This document shows, in pieces, positions 32,061-44,250 of a stretch of 64,000 nucleotides of DNA. The notes beneath the pieces are model-generated. The model did no database searches and was not told the origin of the DNA. It saw nothing but the letters and a program-made list of their open reading frames with translations. The position numbers were made by a program, and so were the translations under genes. Every line of letters begins with the position of its first letter. Position 1 is the stretch's first letter. Source of the DNA: Andeanibacterium fulvum (GTDB lineage Bacteria > Pseudomonadota > Alphaproteobacteria > Sphingomonadales > Sphingomonadaceae); assembly GCF_037154085.1 (NCBI RefSeq), contig NZ_JBANRM010000005.1, positions 124,001 to 188,000 on the forward strand. Reading direction: 5' to 3'.

Positions 32061-35000
32061 GTGAAAATCCAATCCCGTCTGAAGGGTGCTGCAGCACCTC
32101 TCGCGCTGTCCATCATGCTGGTGGCGCAGCCGGTCCTTGCCCAGGACGACACCGACACCTCGGACGATTCGGCAGAAGCCACTAGCGACGAACCGTCTGC
32201 TACGCCGATCATCGTCACCGGTTCGCGCATCCGCCGCGACGAGTTCAGCTCGGCTGCTCCTCTGACCGTGGTAGACCCTGCCATCGCCGTTAAGTCGGGC
32301 ATGATCGATACGGCCTCCATGGTCCAGGGCTCGCCGATCGCGGCCGGCTCGAGCCAGGTGACGGCTGCGATCTCCAACAATTACGTCACCAACGGCGGTA
32401 CCGGCACCGAGACGATCTCGCTGCGTGGCCTCGGCGCCGAGCGCACCCTGGTGCTGCTCAACGGCCGCCGCGCCGGCCCGGCCGGTACGCGCGGTGCGGT
32501 TTCCGCCTTCGACCTCAACGTACTGCCCCAGTCGATCGTTAAGAGCGTCGACATCCTCAAGGACGGCGCCTCGTCGATCTACGGTTCGGACGCCGTTGCC
32601 GGCGTGGTCAACCTGATCACCAAGACCGACACCAATGGCATCGAACTCGACCTGTTCGGTTCGGCTCCCTTCCAGTCGGGCGGCGAAACCTTCAATGCCT
32701 CGGCTACCTGGGGCAAGACCTTCGACCGCGGCCACATCCTGGTTTCGGCAAACTATTATCGCCGCAACGAACTCGCCCGCGGTGATCGCAAGTACCTGCA
32801 GTGCGAAGAGAACTACGTCTTCACTGACGAGACCTTCACCGAACGCGCCGATCTGGTCGATCCGCGCAGCGGCAAGTTCGCCTGCGGCGGTGACGAAAGC
32901 AACATCACCTGGGGCCACGTGTGGGCCTATGACTACTTCAACGACTTCGCCAATCCGCTGGACGATGAAGGTAACCCGATCAACGGTCCGCAGTTCGGCC
33001 AGCCCAACATCCCGGGCAGCGACGGCCGCACCGGCGTGTATCTGTTCCAGTACGACTATGACGGCACGCTGGCCAAGTTCCTGAAGCCGGTCCCCTCCCC
33101 GCTCTATGCGGGTCAGGCCGGCATTCCGGAAGGCTGGTTCATCGTCGGCGAAACGCCGGAAGATGCCCGCTTCCGCAACAACTATCACCCGCTGATGGAC
33201 AACGACACGGTCATTCCGCAGACCGACCGCTACACCCTCTATGTCGACGGTTCGTATGAACTGACCGACTCGATCGAGGCCTATGGCGAGTTCATCTTCA
33301 GCAAGCGCAAGAACTATGTGAACGGTTCGGCCCAGCCCTACGTCTTCGGCTGGGGCGAAACGCTGGATTACATCTACGATGTGGACGGCGACGGCGTGAT
33401 CGACCCGTCCGAACAGTTCTACATCCCCTATAACGCCAATGCCGAAGGCTGGACCGGTGCGGTGTTCTACAGCCCGACCGGCTACACCGACCAGAACGAC
33501 AGCAAGGTTGAAGTCGACTATTACCGCGCCGTCCTCGGCCTGCGCGGCGATATCACGAGCAACTGGTCGTGGGACGTATACGGCCAGTGGTCGCGTTCGG
33601 ACGGCAGCTACAGCAACCAGCAGCGCCTCAAGGACGCGCTGGCTCGCGGCGGCCGCCCCTGCCCTGCCAACTACGTGACTCCGATCAGCAAGAAGGCCTG
33701 CGTCGACGTCGAATGGTATACGGGCCGCGTGATGTACGGCGACTACACCGATGCCGAGCGTGACTTCATCATCGATTGGGAAACGGGCAACACCCGTTAC
33801 GACCAGTGGTATGTGGAAGCGATCGTCACCGGCGATCTCTTCGAACTGCCGGCCGGCGCCGTCGGTATCGCCGCGGGCGTGAACTACCGCGAAGACTACA
33901 TCAAGGATACGCCGGGCGCGATCACCCTTGCCAACAACGCCTTCCAGGCGCTGTCCTCGGGCATCACCTCCGGTTCGACCCAGACCAAGGAAGCCTTCGC
34001 GGAAATCAACGTGCCGATCCTGGCCGATGTTCCGCTGATCCAGTCGCTCGACTTCTCGGGTGCAGCTCGCATCACCAACGTGGAAGCGATCCGCGAATCC
34101 GATGGCGCGACGGACTCGCGTAACGGCAACTGGACCTACAAGCTGGGTCTGGACTGGGCAGTCAACGACTGGCTGCGTTTCCGTGGCACCTACGGTACGT
34201 CCTACCGTGCCCCGGCCCTGTTCGAGCAGTTCCTGGCCGACCAGAAGGGCGGCCTGAGCCAGCGCGATATCGATCCCTGCATCAACTGGGGCAACAACCT
34301 GGCCGATGGCGTTATCAGCCAGAGCTTTGCCGACAACTGCGCCGCGGACGGCGTTGCTCCGGACCACAATGGTTCGGGTTCCAGCGCCAACATCTACACT
34401 GGCGGCGGCTTCGGGCTTCTCGATCCCGAAACCTCGACTGCGTGGACGGCCAGCATGGTCCTGACGCCGAAGTTCGACTTCCTGCCGAACACCCAGTTCA
34501 GCCTGGCGGTCGATTACTTCGACATCGAAGTGAAGGGCGAAATCGCGCAGTTCGGCGCGGGCAACATTCTGGCGCAGTGCTATGCGTCGGAATTCTTCCC
34601 CAACGATCCGCTCTGCGACCTGTTTGCCCGCGTGGGTGACCTGGATCCCAGCGATCCGGACTACATCGAAGGCGACCAGAGCAACATCGCGTTCGTTCGT
34701 GACAGCTTCATCAACGTTGCGAGCCAGCAGAATCGCGGTGTCGACGTCACGTTCCGTGCGGTGCACGACTTCGCCGGTGACACGACCCTGACCTTCCAGA
34801 GCCAGATGACCTGGCAGACGAAGGACAGCGTCGCCCTGTTCGAAGGTTTCCCGGTGAACGACAATGGTGAAGCCGGCGAACCCAAGTGGGTCGGTGACTT
34901 CAACCTCACCCTCGACACCGGCCCGTGGAGCTTCTTCTACGGCGTCGACGTGATCGGCGGCACCGATGACACCGGCGACTGGCTGCGTGACAACGGCACC

Positions 35001-35264
35001 CTGTGCCCGACCTACGTTACGCTGGGCACTGTCTGTCTCGACCTGACGACCGATGCCACGTTCTACCACAACCTCTCGGTCACCCGGGAATTCGGCGATC
35101 ACATTCGCGTGACCGCCGGTGTGTCGAACATCTTCAACACCACTCCGCCGCGTGTCTCGAGCATCGGCGGCAACGGAATCCAGAACTACGGCCAGGGCGT
35201 GCTCTACTCGCAGTACGACCTGATCGGTACTCGCGGCTTCCTGAACGTGAACGTGAAGTACTGA
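32061..35264 (+). CDS. TonB-dependent outer-membrane receptor
   Basis: A ~1067-residue receptor. The signal peptide is KIQSRLKGAAAPLALSIMLVAQPVLAQ. A short acidic stretch follows, then a TonB-box-like IIVTGSRIRRDEF, the plug (VNGG-type TNGGTGTETISLRGLGAERTLVLLNGRR and DILKDGASSIYGSDAVAGVVNLITK) and a large barrel ending in FLNVNVKY with a terminal aromatic. This is the RIRR-type subfamily of sphingomonads/xanthomonads, often used for carbohydrate, peptide or other large substrates rather than siderophores. GTG at 32061 with GGGGA upstream is preferred; ATG at 32046 would add five residues. A terminator follows. The neighbouring sulfotransferase-like gene may be functionally linked. Confidence 0.93.
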   Translation: MKIQSRLKGAAAPLALSIMLVAQPVLAQDDTDTSDDSAEATSDEPSATPIIVTGSRIRRDEFSSAAPLTVVDPAIAVKSGMIDTASMVQGSPIAAGSSQVTAAISNNYVTNGGTGTETISLRGLGAERTLVLLNGRRAGPAGTRGAVSAFDLNVLPQSIVKSVDILKDGASSIYGSDAVAGVVNLITKTDTNGIELDLFGSAPFQSGGETFNASATWGKTFDRGHILVSANYYRRNELARGDRKYLQCEENYVFTDETFTERADLVDPRSGKFACGGDESNITWGHVWAYDYFNDFANPLDDEGNPINGPQFGQPNIPGSDGRTGVYLFQYDYDGTLAKFLKPVPSPLYAGQAGIPEGWFIVGETPEDARFRNNYHPLMDNDTVIPQTDRYTLYVDGSYELTDSIEAYGEFIFSKRKNYVNGSAQPYVFGWGETLDYIYDVDGDGVIDPSEQFYIPYNANAEGWTGAVFYSPTGYTDQNDSKVEVDYYRAVLGLRGDITSNWSWDVYGQWSRSDGSYSNQQRLKDALARGGRPCPANYVTPISKKACVDVEWYTGRVMYGDYTDAERDFIIDWETGNTRYDQWYVEAIVTGDLFELPAGAVGIAAGVNYREDYIKDTPGAITLANNAFQALSSGITSGSTQTKEAFAEINVPILADVPLIQSLDFSGAARITNVEAIRESDGATDSRNGNWTYKLGLDWAVNDWLRFRGTYGTSYRAPALFEQFLADQKGGLSQRDIDPCINWGNNLADGVISQSFADNCAADGVAPDHNGSGSSANIYTGGGFGLLDPETSTAWTASMVLTPKFDFLPNTQFSLAVDYFDIEVKGEIAQFGAGNILAQCYASEFFPNDPLCDLFARVGDLDPSDPDYIEGDQSNIAFVRDSFINVASQQNRGVDVTFRAVHDFAGDTTLTFQSQMTWQTKDSVALFEGFPVNDNGEAGEPKWVGDFNLTLDTGPWSFFYGVDVIGGTDDTGDWLRDNGTLCPTYVTLGTVCLDLTTDATFYHNLSVTREFGDHIRVTAGVSNIFNTTPPRVSSIGGNGIQNYGQGVLYSQYDLIGTRGFLNVNVKY

Positions 35265-35291
35265 TCCTCCCCGCCAGGGAAGGACAAAGAG

Positions 35292-35322
35292 GGGCGGCAG
35301 GTGACAAACCTGCCGCCCTTCC
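35292..35322 (+). terminator. Rho-independent terminator after the TonB receptor
   Basis: GGGCGGCAGGT-GACAA-ACCTGCCGCCC forms an 11-bp perfect stem followed by TTCCTCT, about 28 nt after the stop. Confidence 0.8.
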
Positions 35323-35371
35323 TCTATCCAGCTTCCACGAAGTCACCTGAAAGCAAGCGCCGGAAACAAGC

Positions 35372-36160
35372 ATGGTCCGTATTCGCCTGAAGTCCGACAC
35401 TCTCGACGAAGAGAACCTCAAGTTCGAGCAGGTCCGCCTGCCTGAGCCGCTGTTTCTCAACAGTGTGCCCAAGTCCGGGTCGCACCTGCTGCGCAACATC
35501 ATGCGCATGTTCGTTCCGGTGGAGGACCACTACAAGAAACAGTTCATCCAGTGGGGCAATATGCAGCAGCACCTCACGGCCTTCGAGCCCGAGCGCAAGA
35601 TGCTGAGCTGGGGCCACCTGCTGTTTTCGGATGCATCGGCGGTAGAAACTTCCAACGTCCGCAAGATCGTTCTGGTACGCGATCCCTATACCTGGGTGCT
35701 GGCGCGCGCGCGCTTCTTCCTCTCCGAGGAGTTCGGCGACAATTCCATGCTGGTGAAGAACCAGGAACTGTCAGTCGATGCACTGATCACGCTGATGATC
35801 TTCGGCGTGCACCAGAAGACCATGGGCCTGCGTGAGATGTATACTCATAATGCCGTCAGTTGGATCGGCGCGGGTTGCACCCTGATCCGTTACGAGGATA
35901 TCATCGCCGCGTTGAAGGACCTTGAAGGAACTGCGGCGGAAAGCTTCTTCATGGGCCTGTTCGAGTCCTGCGGCCTTGCCAGCGTGCCCGACGACTGGCG
36001 CGAGCGCGTACGGATCGGCTCCGACCGCAAGCAAAGCTCCACTGCCAGCGAGAACCTCTCGATCGCCAGCAGTGCCATTCCCAAGGTGCTTGGCGAAAAG
36101 CACCGCAAGCTGGTGGACTATGCCGCCCCCGGCCTGCGCGAGTTGCTCGGCTACGCCTGA
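35372..36160 (+). CDS. Sulfotransferase-fold protein
   Basis: A 262-residue protein with the two PAPS-binding signatures of sulfotransferases: the 5'-phosphosulfate loop SVPKSGSH at residues 31-38 and the 3'-phosphate motif VRDPYTWVLARARFF at 102-116. The core fits a single-domain cytosolic-type sulfotransferase without a membrane anchor. Overall similarity to well-known families looks low, and the C-terminal half is unrecognised. The acceptor is unknown; tyrosine, glycan or lipid sulfation are possible. It lies 107 bp after the TonB receptor behind a terminator, so it is probably expressed from its own promoter or by read-through. It could instead be a P-loop relative without sulfotransferase activity. 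Confidence 0.72.
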   Translation: MVRIRLKSDTLDEENLKFEQVRLPEPLFLNSVPKSGSHLLRNIMRMFVPVEDHYKKQFIQWGNMQQHLTAFEPERKMLSWGHLLFSDASAVETSNVRKIVLVRDPYTWVLARARFFLSEEFGDNSMLVKNQELSVDALITLMIFGVHQKTMGLREMYTHNAVSWIGAGCTLIRYEDIIAALKDLEGTAAESFFMGLFESCGLASVPDDWRERVRIGSDRKQSSTASENLSIASSAIPKVLGEKHRKLVDYAAPGLRELLGYA

Positions 36161-36166
36161 ACGAAA

Positions 36167-36197
36167 ACGGCCCCCTGCTCGGTAGAGAGGGGGCCGT
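36167..36197. terminator. Terminator between the sulfotransferase-like gene and clpB
   Basis: ACGGCCCCCT-N11-AGGGGGCCGT is a perfect 10-bp stem. On the minus strand it is followed by TTTTCGTT, so it terminates clpB well; on the plus strand the tail is weaker. Confidence 0.8.
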
Positions 36198-36203
36198 CTG
36201 GTA

Positions 36204-38783
<2,580 letters not shown>

Positions 38784-38811
38784 GGGGTGCCCTCAATACC
38801 TTTCCGCCTGG

Positions 38812-38839
38812 ATATGGTGTTGCACTTTGGCAACACAAG
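38812..38839 (-). promoter_or_regulatory. Sigma-32 (RpoH)-type promoter of clpB
   Basis: Reading the minus strand, CTTG (38839-38836) is followed after 18 nt by CCATAT (38817-38812), matching the alphaproteobacterial RpoH consensus CTTG-N17/18-CYTATNT-like. It lies 29-56 bp before the clpB ATG. The spacer is largely a perfect dyad, GTGTTGC-N6-GCAACAC (38817-38836). Confidence 0.65.
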
Positions 38840-39079
38840 CCCTCGTCCCGGTTTTTTGTCAGCCCGTGTGCCTGCCCCATATGGGGAGGTGTTACACATG
38901 TTACAGACCCGTCGCGCAAAAATTCGCGGCCCTCACTGATGCGTGTCAAATCAGGCGAATAGCGGCCGGAAACGGGGCAGGCTCATGGGCCATTGTCTAG
39001 ACCGGGCGAGGCCGTGTAGGAAAGTTTCAAATGATAATGCGCTGCCGGAAAGGCTGCGCCCGCTCAGGGGAGAACGGGT
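38840..39079. other. Intergenic region upstream of clpB and the penicillin-acylase gene
   Basis: The 240 bp between the clpB promoter and the divergent acylase gene contain a perfect 12-bp palindrome CCCCATATGGGG at 38876-38887, followed by two TGTTACA direct repeats (about 38890-38905). I see no gene and could not place a promoter for the plus-strand gene with confidence. GGGGAGAA lies upstream of its ATG as ribosome site. Confidence 0.45.
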
Positions 39080-41242
39080 ATGAAGCGGTGGCTCGCGCGG
39101 ATCGGCTGGGGCGTGCTTGCGCTGCTTGCCTGTGTCTTCATCGGCCTCGCCACCTGGGAACCCTTTGCCGCCAGCCCTTCGAAAGCGCCGACTGGCAAGA
39201 CCTATCGCGCCGAGATCGTTCGCGACGAATGGGGCGTGCCACATATCCATGGCAAGCGCGACGCGGATGTCGCCTTCGGCATCGCCATGGCCCATGCGGA
39301 GGACGATTTCTCCACCTTGCAGGATGTGATCGCGATGACGCGCGGCCGCTATGGCGCGGTAATCGGCCAAGAGGGCGCGGCAGTGGACTTCGCCTATCAC
39401 CTGATCGACGCGCGCGGCACGGCGGAGCGGGAATATGGCAAGCTGCCCGCCGATATCCGCGCGCTGCTGGATGCCTATGCGACCGGGCTCAACACCTATG
39501 CCAAGGCCCATCCGCGCGAAGTGAAGCTGGGCAAACTCTTCCCGGTGGACGGGCTGGATATCGCCACCGGCTTTGCCCTGCGCCAGCCTTTCTTCTTCGG
39601 GCTGGACCGGGTCATCGCCCCGCTGGCCGAAGGCGAAGACCCGGCAGTGGATTTCGGCCCGGTGTTCGATGCCACAAAGCCCGGCAATCCGCCGCCACCC
39701 ACGCCGCTGGGCGAAGGATCGGACGACAATGGCTCCAACGCCTTCGCCATCGCCCCTTCGCGCACGGGAGACGGCACCACCCGGCTGGTCTCCAACACTC
39801 ACCAACCCTGGCGCGGGCCGGTGGCGTGGTACGAACTGGTAGTCCAGAGCGACGAGGGCTGGCACTATGCGGGGGCGACTTTCCCCGGCGCGCCCTTCCC
39901 CCTGCTGGGCCATAATGAAACGCTGGGCTGGACCAACACGGTCAATCGCCCGGACATCATCGATGCCTATCGATTGGTGCTCGATCCCAGCGGCACGAAA
40001 TACCGGCTCGATGGCAAGTGGCACGATCTGGAACGCCGGGACATCCTCCTGCCGGTCAAGCTCGGCCCGATCACCCTGCCCATCCGCCGCACTGTTTGGC
40101 GCAGCGAGCATGGGCCGGTGGTCAAAGGCCCCAAGGGCGCCTTCGCCATCCGCTATGGCGGTATGGGCGGGATCGGCCAGCTGGAGGAATATTTCCGGCT
40201 CAACAAGGCCCGCGACTATGCCGAATGGCGTGCCGCACTAGCCATGCAGGCAGTGCCGTCGACCAATTTCATTTATGCCGATGCGGCGGGCAATATCGCC
40301 TATCACTACAACGCCGCCATCCCGGAACGGATTTCCGGTCCGGACTGGCGCCGTGTGCTGCCGGGCGACCGGTCGGACCTGATCTGGCGCAGCATGGCGC
40401 CGTTCGAGAAGATCCCCTTCTATCTCAACCCGGCATCGGGCTTCCTGTGGAATGCCAACAACACACCCTTCGCCGCTGCCGGGCCGAGCGACCTTTCGCC
40501 CGCCAGCGTTCCGCCCGAATATGGCGTGGAACTGACCATGACCAACCGCGCCCGCCGCGCGCAGAAGCTGTTTGCGCAGATCGAAGGCCCGATCGGCCTC
40601 CCCGCGCTGGAGCGGATCAAATACGACACCGGCTGGGAGCGCGCGGGCTATGTCGCCCAGATGCTGGACGGGATTGCCGCGTTGGACGTCTCCGACGATC
40701 CACTGCTGGTAAAAGCGCAGAAGCTGCTGGGCGAATGGGACTATACGTCCGATGGCAGGGGCCGCGCCGACGCACTGGCCGGCCTGATCCTCAATGAAGC
40801 GAGCCGTTCGGATTACAACAACACGCCCCTGCCCGAACCACGCGCCCATCTGGCCTTTGCCGCGCATCACATGATGGAGCATTTCGGTCGGCTGGACCCA
40901 CCGCTCGGCGAGTTCCTGCGCCTGCGCCAGGGAAAAACCGACCTGCCTTACGATGGCGGCAGCGACACCCTGCGCGCCGCCACAAATTTCGATCTTGCCC
41001 CCGATGGCCACGCCTCGGTGAAGCATGGCGACAGCTTCATCATGTTCGTGGAATGGGGCAGGGACGGCAAGGTCCGCTCCACGTCCGTCATGCCCTTCGG
41101 CAGCGCCACAACCCGGCCGGACAGCCCGCATTACACCGATCAATCCGCGCTGTTCGTGGCCAAAAAGCGCAAGCCGGTTTGGTTCGAACGCGCCGATGCG
41201 TTGAAACATGCCGTTCGTCGATATGAAGTGACGGGCGGCTGA
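39080..41242 (+). CDS. Penicillin acylase-family Ntn hydrolase
   Basis: The 720-residue precursor begins with a hydrophobic signal or anchor (WGVLALLACVFIGLATW). It has the penicillin amidase layout: an alpha-chain region with VRDEWGVPHIHG-type sequence (IVRDEWGVPHIHGK), a linker, then the autocatalytic GS site with the beta-chain N-terminal serine S219 in DDNGSNAFAIAPSRT. Downstream, VSNTHQPW, GHNETLGWTNTVN and the later WNANNTPF match the beta-chain pocket residues. Family members hydrolyse penicillins, acyl-homoserine lactones (PvdQ/AhlM type) or other N-acyl compounds in the periplasm. The substrate cannot be settled here. It is divergent from clpB and 90 bp before an M16 peptidase. Confidence 0.88.
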   Translation: MKRWLARIGWGVLALLACVFIGLATWEPFAASPSKAPTGKTYRAEIVRDEWGVPHIHGKRDADVAFGIAMAHAEDDFSTLQDVIAMTRGRYGAVIGQEGAAVDFAYHLIDARGTAEREYGKLPADIRALLDAYATGLNTYAKAHPREVKLGKLFPVDGLDIATGFALRQPFFFGLDRVIAPLAEGEDPAVDFGPVFDATKPGNPPPPTPLGEGSDDNGSNAFAIAPSRTGDGTTRLVSNTHQPWRGPVAWYELVVQSDEGWHYAGATFPGAPFPLLGHNETLGWTNTVNRPDIIDAYRLVLDPSGTKYRLDGKWHDLERRDILLPVKLGPITLPIRRTVWRSEHGPVVKGPKGAFAIRYGGMGGIGQLEEYFRLNKARDYAEWRAALAMQAVPSTNFIYADAAGNIAYHYNAAIPERISGPDWRRVLPGDRSDLIWRSMAPFEKIPFYLNPASGFLWNANNTPFAAAGPSDLSPASVPPEYGVELTMTNRARRAQKLFAQIEGPIGLPALERIKYDTGWERAGYVAQMLDGIAALDVSDDPLLVKAQKLLGEWDYTSDGRGRADALAGLILNEASRSDYNNTPLPEPRAHLAFAAHHMMEHFGRLDPPLGEFLRLRQGKTDLPYDGGSDTLRAATNFDLAPDGHASVKHGDSFIMFVEWGRDGKVRSTSVMPFGSATTRPDSPHYTDQSALFVAKKRKPVWFERADALKHAVRRYEVTGG

Positions 41243-41332
41243 GCAGGCGTTAGGCCAGCTGGATAGTTTCGAAGGTTTCCATCTTCCCCATCGCGAGGAA
41301 GCGGAAGCCCGCCGCATATCAAGGGACTGACC

Positions 41333-44215
41333 ATGCGCCGCAAATTCGCCCCCCTCTTCCTCACGCTTACGGCCTCGCTGGCGCTGGCGTCCTGCGCAGG
41401 CGCGCAGTCGTCGCAGGCTTCGCTCAAAAGCGCGCCTGCCGCCCAGCCCGCGCCGCTGGCCGGGCTCGTCCAGCAGGTCGACATTCCCTATGAGAGCTTC
41501 ACTCTGCCCAACGGGCTGACCACTATCGTCCACACGGACCGCAAAGCCCCGATTGTAGGCGTGACGATCTATTACCGCGTGGGATCGAAGCATGAGCCGC
41601 GCGGCCGCACCGGCTTTGCCCATCTGTTCGAGCATCTGATGTTCGGTGGATCGGAGAATGTCGAGAATTTCGACATCCCACTGGAGGCAGCCGGTTCCAC
41701 TTCCACCAACGGTTCCACCTGGTTCGACCGCACGAACTATATCGAAACCGTCCCCACTGGCGCGCTGGACCTCGCCCTGTTCATGGAAAGCGACCGCATG
41801 GGCCATCTGCTCGGGGCGGTGACGCAGGACAAGCTCGATAAGCAGCGCGGCGTGGTCCAGAACGAGAAGCGGCAGGGCGACAACCAGCCCTATGGCCTGG
41901 TGGACTATGCGCTGAACGAGGGGCTGCTGCCGGTTGGCCATCCCTATCGCCACTCCACCATCGGTTCGATGGCAGACCTCGACGCGGCCAGCATCACCGA
42001 TGTCCGCAAGTGGTTCACTGACAGTTACGGGCCGAACAATGTCGTGCTCGTCCTGTCGGGCGATATCGATGTGGCGACCGCGCGGCCCAAGGTGGAAAAG
42101 TGGTTCGGCGACATCCCGCGCGGGCCGGACATCGCCAAGATCGCCGCTGAACCCGTTACCCTCGCCGCGCCGGTCACTCGCGAGATGACCGATCAGGTGC
42201 CGGTAACGCGCATCTATCGTGCATGGACGGGTCCTGCGCTGACCAGCGCGGATGCCGTGCCGCTGGCCATCGGCATGCATGTGCTGGGCGGCCTTGCCAG
42301 TTCCCGTCTCGACAATGCGCTGGTGCGCGATGAACAACTGGCCGTGCGAGTTTCGGCCGCTGCCCAGCAATTCGAGCAGCTGAGCTTCCTGCAGGTGGAA
42401 ATGGACGTGAAGCCCGGCGTGGACCGGGCGCAGGCCGAAAAGCGCCTGGACGAGATCATCGCAGAGCTTGTCGCCAAGGGGCCGACGCAGGACGAATTGC
42501 AACGCGCCGCCACGCAGACGGTATCCGCCCAGATCGGCGCGCTGGAAGTGGTCGGCGGCTTTTCCGGCAAAGGCGCCACGCTGGCCGAAGGGCTGCTCTA
42601 TGCGGGCGATCCGGCCAACTACAAGCGCGAGCTTCAACGCATGGCCGCGCTGACGCCTGCCGAGGTCCAGCAGGCCATGCAGCGCTGGCTCACTCGCCCC
42701 TCCTATCGCCTGGCCGTGGTGCCTGGCGAGCGGACCGACGACGGCGCCTCGATGGGCGGCTGGGGCGATGAAGGTACGACCCCCGCGCCTGCGCCCGATG
42801 CCAGGCAGCCGGTACCCGACGTGCCGCGCAGTGCCCCGCGCGAATATCCCCCCGTGGCCGATGTCGGCGAACTGACCTTCCCCGGAGTGGAGCGGGCGAA
42901 GCTGGATAACGGCATCACCGTCACCCTCGCCCGCCGCACGGCCATTCCCAAGGTTTCGGTCCACCTATCCTTCGACGCGGGCTTCGCTGCAGACGGCACG
43001 GAAGCGGCAGGCACTCAGTCGCTGATGATGGACCTGCTGGAAGAAGGCACCACCACCCGCAGTGCCGTGCAGATCGCGGAAGAGCAGGAACGGCTGGGCG
43101 CCTCCATCGGCACCGGGTCGGACCTCGACAGCAGTTCGGTCTCGCTCACCGCACTCACCGCCAATCTCACGCCCTCGCTCGAGCTGATGGCGGATATGGT
43201 GCGCAACCCCGCCTTCAAGCCGGAAGACGTCGCCCGCGTGAAGGACCAGCGGCTGGCCGATATCGCGCAGGAGAAGGCATCGCCCTTCGGCCTTGCCACC
43301 CGCGCCTTGCGGCCGATCCTCTACGGTCCGGCCCATCCCTATGGAACGGTCGGCGGCCTGGGCGAGGAAAGCGTGATTTCCGCGCTCACGCCCGAGGCGA
43401 TTTCGGCCGAGCATCGCCGCTGGCTGCGGCCGGACCTCGCCAGCATCACTGTGGTAGGCGACATCACCATGGATAAGCTGCTGCCTCAGCTCAACGCCAC
43501 CTTCGGCCACTGGCCGGGTATCCGTTCCATGCCCCCGCGCAAGGATCTGACCGTCGCCACGCCCGCGCCCAAGCGCAGGCTGGTGGTGATCGACCGGCCC
43601 AACTCGCCGCAATCGGTGCTGGTCTTCGGCCGTCTGCTGCCGCTGACCGGCAAGCAGCAGGGGCAGGAGGCGCTGGACCTCGCCAACGAAGTGATCGGCG
43701 ACGGCTTCCTCTCCCGCCTCAATCTCGACCTGCGCGAGGACAAGGGCTGGAGCTATGGCGTGGGCAGCCAGATCATGCGCAACCAGGGGCCTGAGGCTTT
43801 GCTGGTCTACACGCAGGTCCAGTCCGACAAGACAGCGGATTCGATCCGCCTGATCCTAAACAACATGGCCGCTTTCCCCGGCAGCCGCCCGGTGGAAGAC
43901 GCCGAATTCCAGCGGGTAACCGATGGCAATATCCGCGGCATGCCCAACCGGTATCAGACCAATGGCCAAGTGCTGGGCGCACTGGTTACCAATGCCCAGT
44001 TCGGCCGCCCGGACGATTATCAGGTGCAGCTGCCCGAAATCTATCGCTCTGTGACCAAGGAAGCGATTGACGCGGCAGCGCGGCAATATCTCCTGCCCGA
44101 CGATCTGGCGATCATTGTGGTGGGGGACCGCAAGGTGATAGATCAGCAGCTTGCAGGGCTGGACATGCCCGTTGAATATGCCGATACTGACAACAATGTA
44201 AGTGAGGCGGAATAA
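41333..44215 (+). CDS. M16 (pitrilysin-type) zinc metallopeptidase, lipoprotein
   Basis: The 960-residue protein has two M16 peptidase units in one chain. A lipobox-like LASC (C21) ends the signal peptide. The first unit carries the inverted zinc motif H97-L-F-E100-H101, with the third ligand E178 (VVQNEKRQ), at the family's 76-residue spacing. The second unit, from about residue 520, lacks HxxEH and is the inactive, substrate-clamping half (R and Y in LREDKGWSYGVGS are conserved). Such periplasmic peptidases degrade short peptides. A small protein gene follows 35 bp downstream and is probably cotranscribed. Confidence 0.92.
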   Translation: MRRKFAPLFLTLTASLALASCAGAQSSQASLKSAPAAQPAPLAGLVQQVDIPYESFTLPNGLTTIVHTDRKAPIVGVTIYYRVGSKHEPRGRTGFAHLFEHLMFGGSENVENFDIPLEAAGSTSTNGSTWFDRTNYIETVPTGALDLALFMESDRMGHLLGAVTQDKLDKQRGVVQNEKRQGDNQPYGLVDYALNEGLLPVGHPYRHSTIGSMADLDAASITDVRKWFTDSYGPNNVVLVLSGDIDVATARPKVEKWFGDIPRGPDIAKIAAEPVTLAAPVTREMTDQVPVTRIYRAWTGPALTSADAVPLAIGMHVLGGLASSRLDNALVRDEQLAVRVSAAAQQFEQLSFLQVEMDVKPGVDRAQAEKRLDEIIAELVAKGPTQDELQRAATQTVSAQIGALEVVGGFSGKGATLAEGLLYAGDPANYKRELQRMAALTPAEVQQAMQRWLTRPSYRLAVVPGERTDDGASMGGWGDEGTTPAPAPDARQPVPDVPRSAPREYPPVADVGELTFPGVERAKLDNGITVTLARRTAIPKVSVHLSFDAGFAADGTEAAGTQSLMMDLLEEGTTTRSAVQIAEEQERLGASIGTGSDLDSSSVSLTALTANLTPSLELMADMVRNPAFKPEDVARVKDQRLADIAQEKASPFGLATRALRPILYGPAHPYGTVGGLGEESVISALTPEAISAEHRRWLRPDLASITVVGDITMDKLLPQLNATFGHWPGIRSMPPRKDLTVATPAPKRRLVVIDRPNSPQSVLVFGRLLPLTGKQQGQEALDLANEVIGDGFLSRLNLDLREDKGWSYGVGSQIMRNQGPEALLVYTQVQSDKTADSIRLILNNMAAFPGSRPVEDAEFQRVTDGNIRGMPNRYQTNGQVLGALVTNAQFGRPDDYQVQLPEIYRSVTKEAIDAAARQYLLPDDLAIIVVGDRKVIDQQLAGLDMPVEYADTDNNVSEAE

Positions 44216-44250
44216 GCCCGCCGCTTGCCCCCTTTCGAGAGGAGAACACC

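Noticed and set aside
31830..35102. 1090-codon open frame on the minus strand opposite the TonB receptor
   Set aside because: It is the antisense shadow of a high-GC gene with strong third-position bias. It has no family motif or ribosome site, and the sense frame has a signal peptide, plug and barrel.
40238..42964. 908-codon minus-strand frame across the acylase and M16 genes
   Set aside because: It spans two real genes and their gap in antisense, with low-complexity His/Arg/Gln-rich sequence typical of shadow frames.
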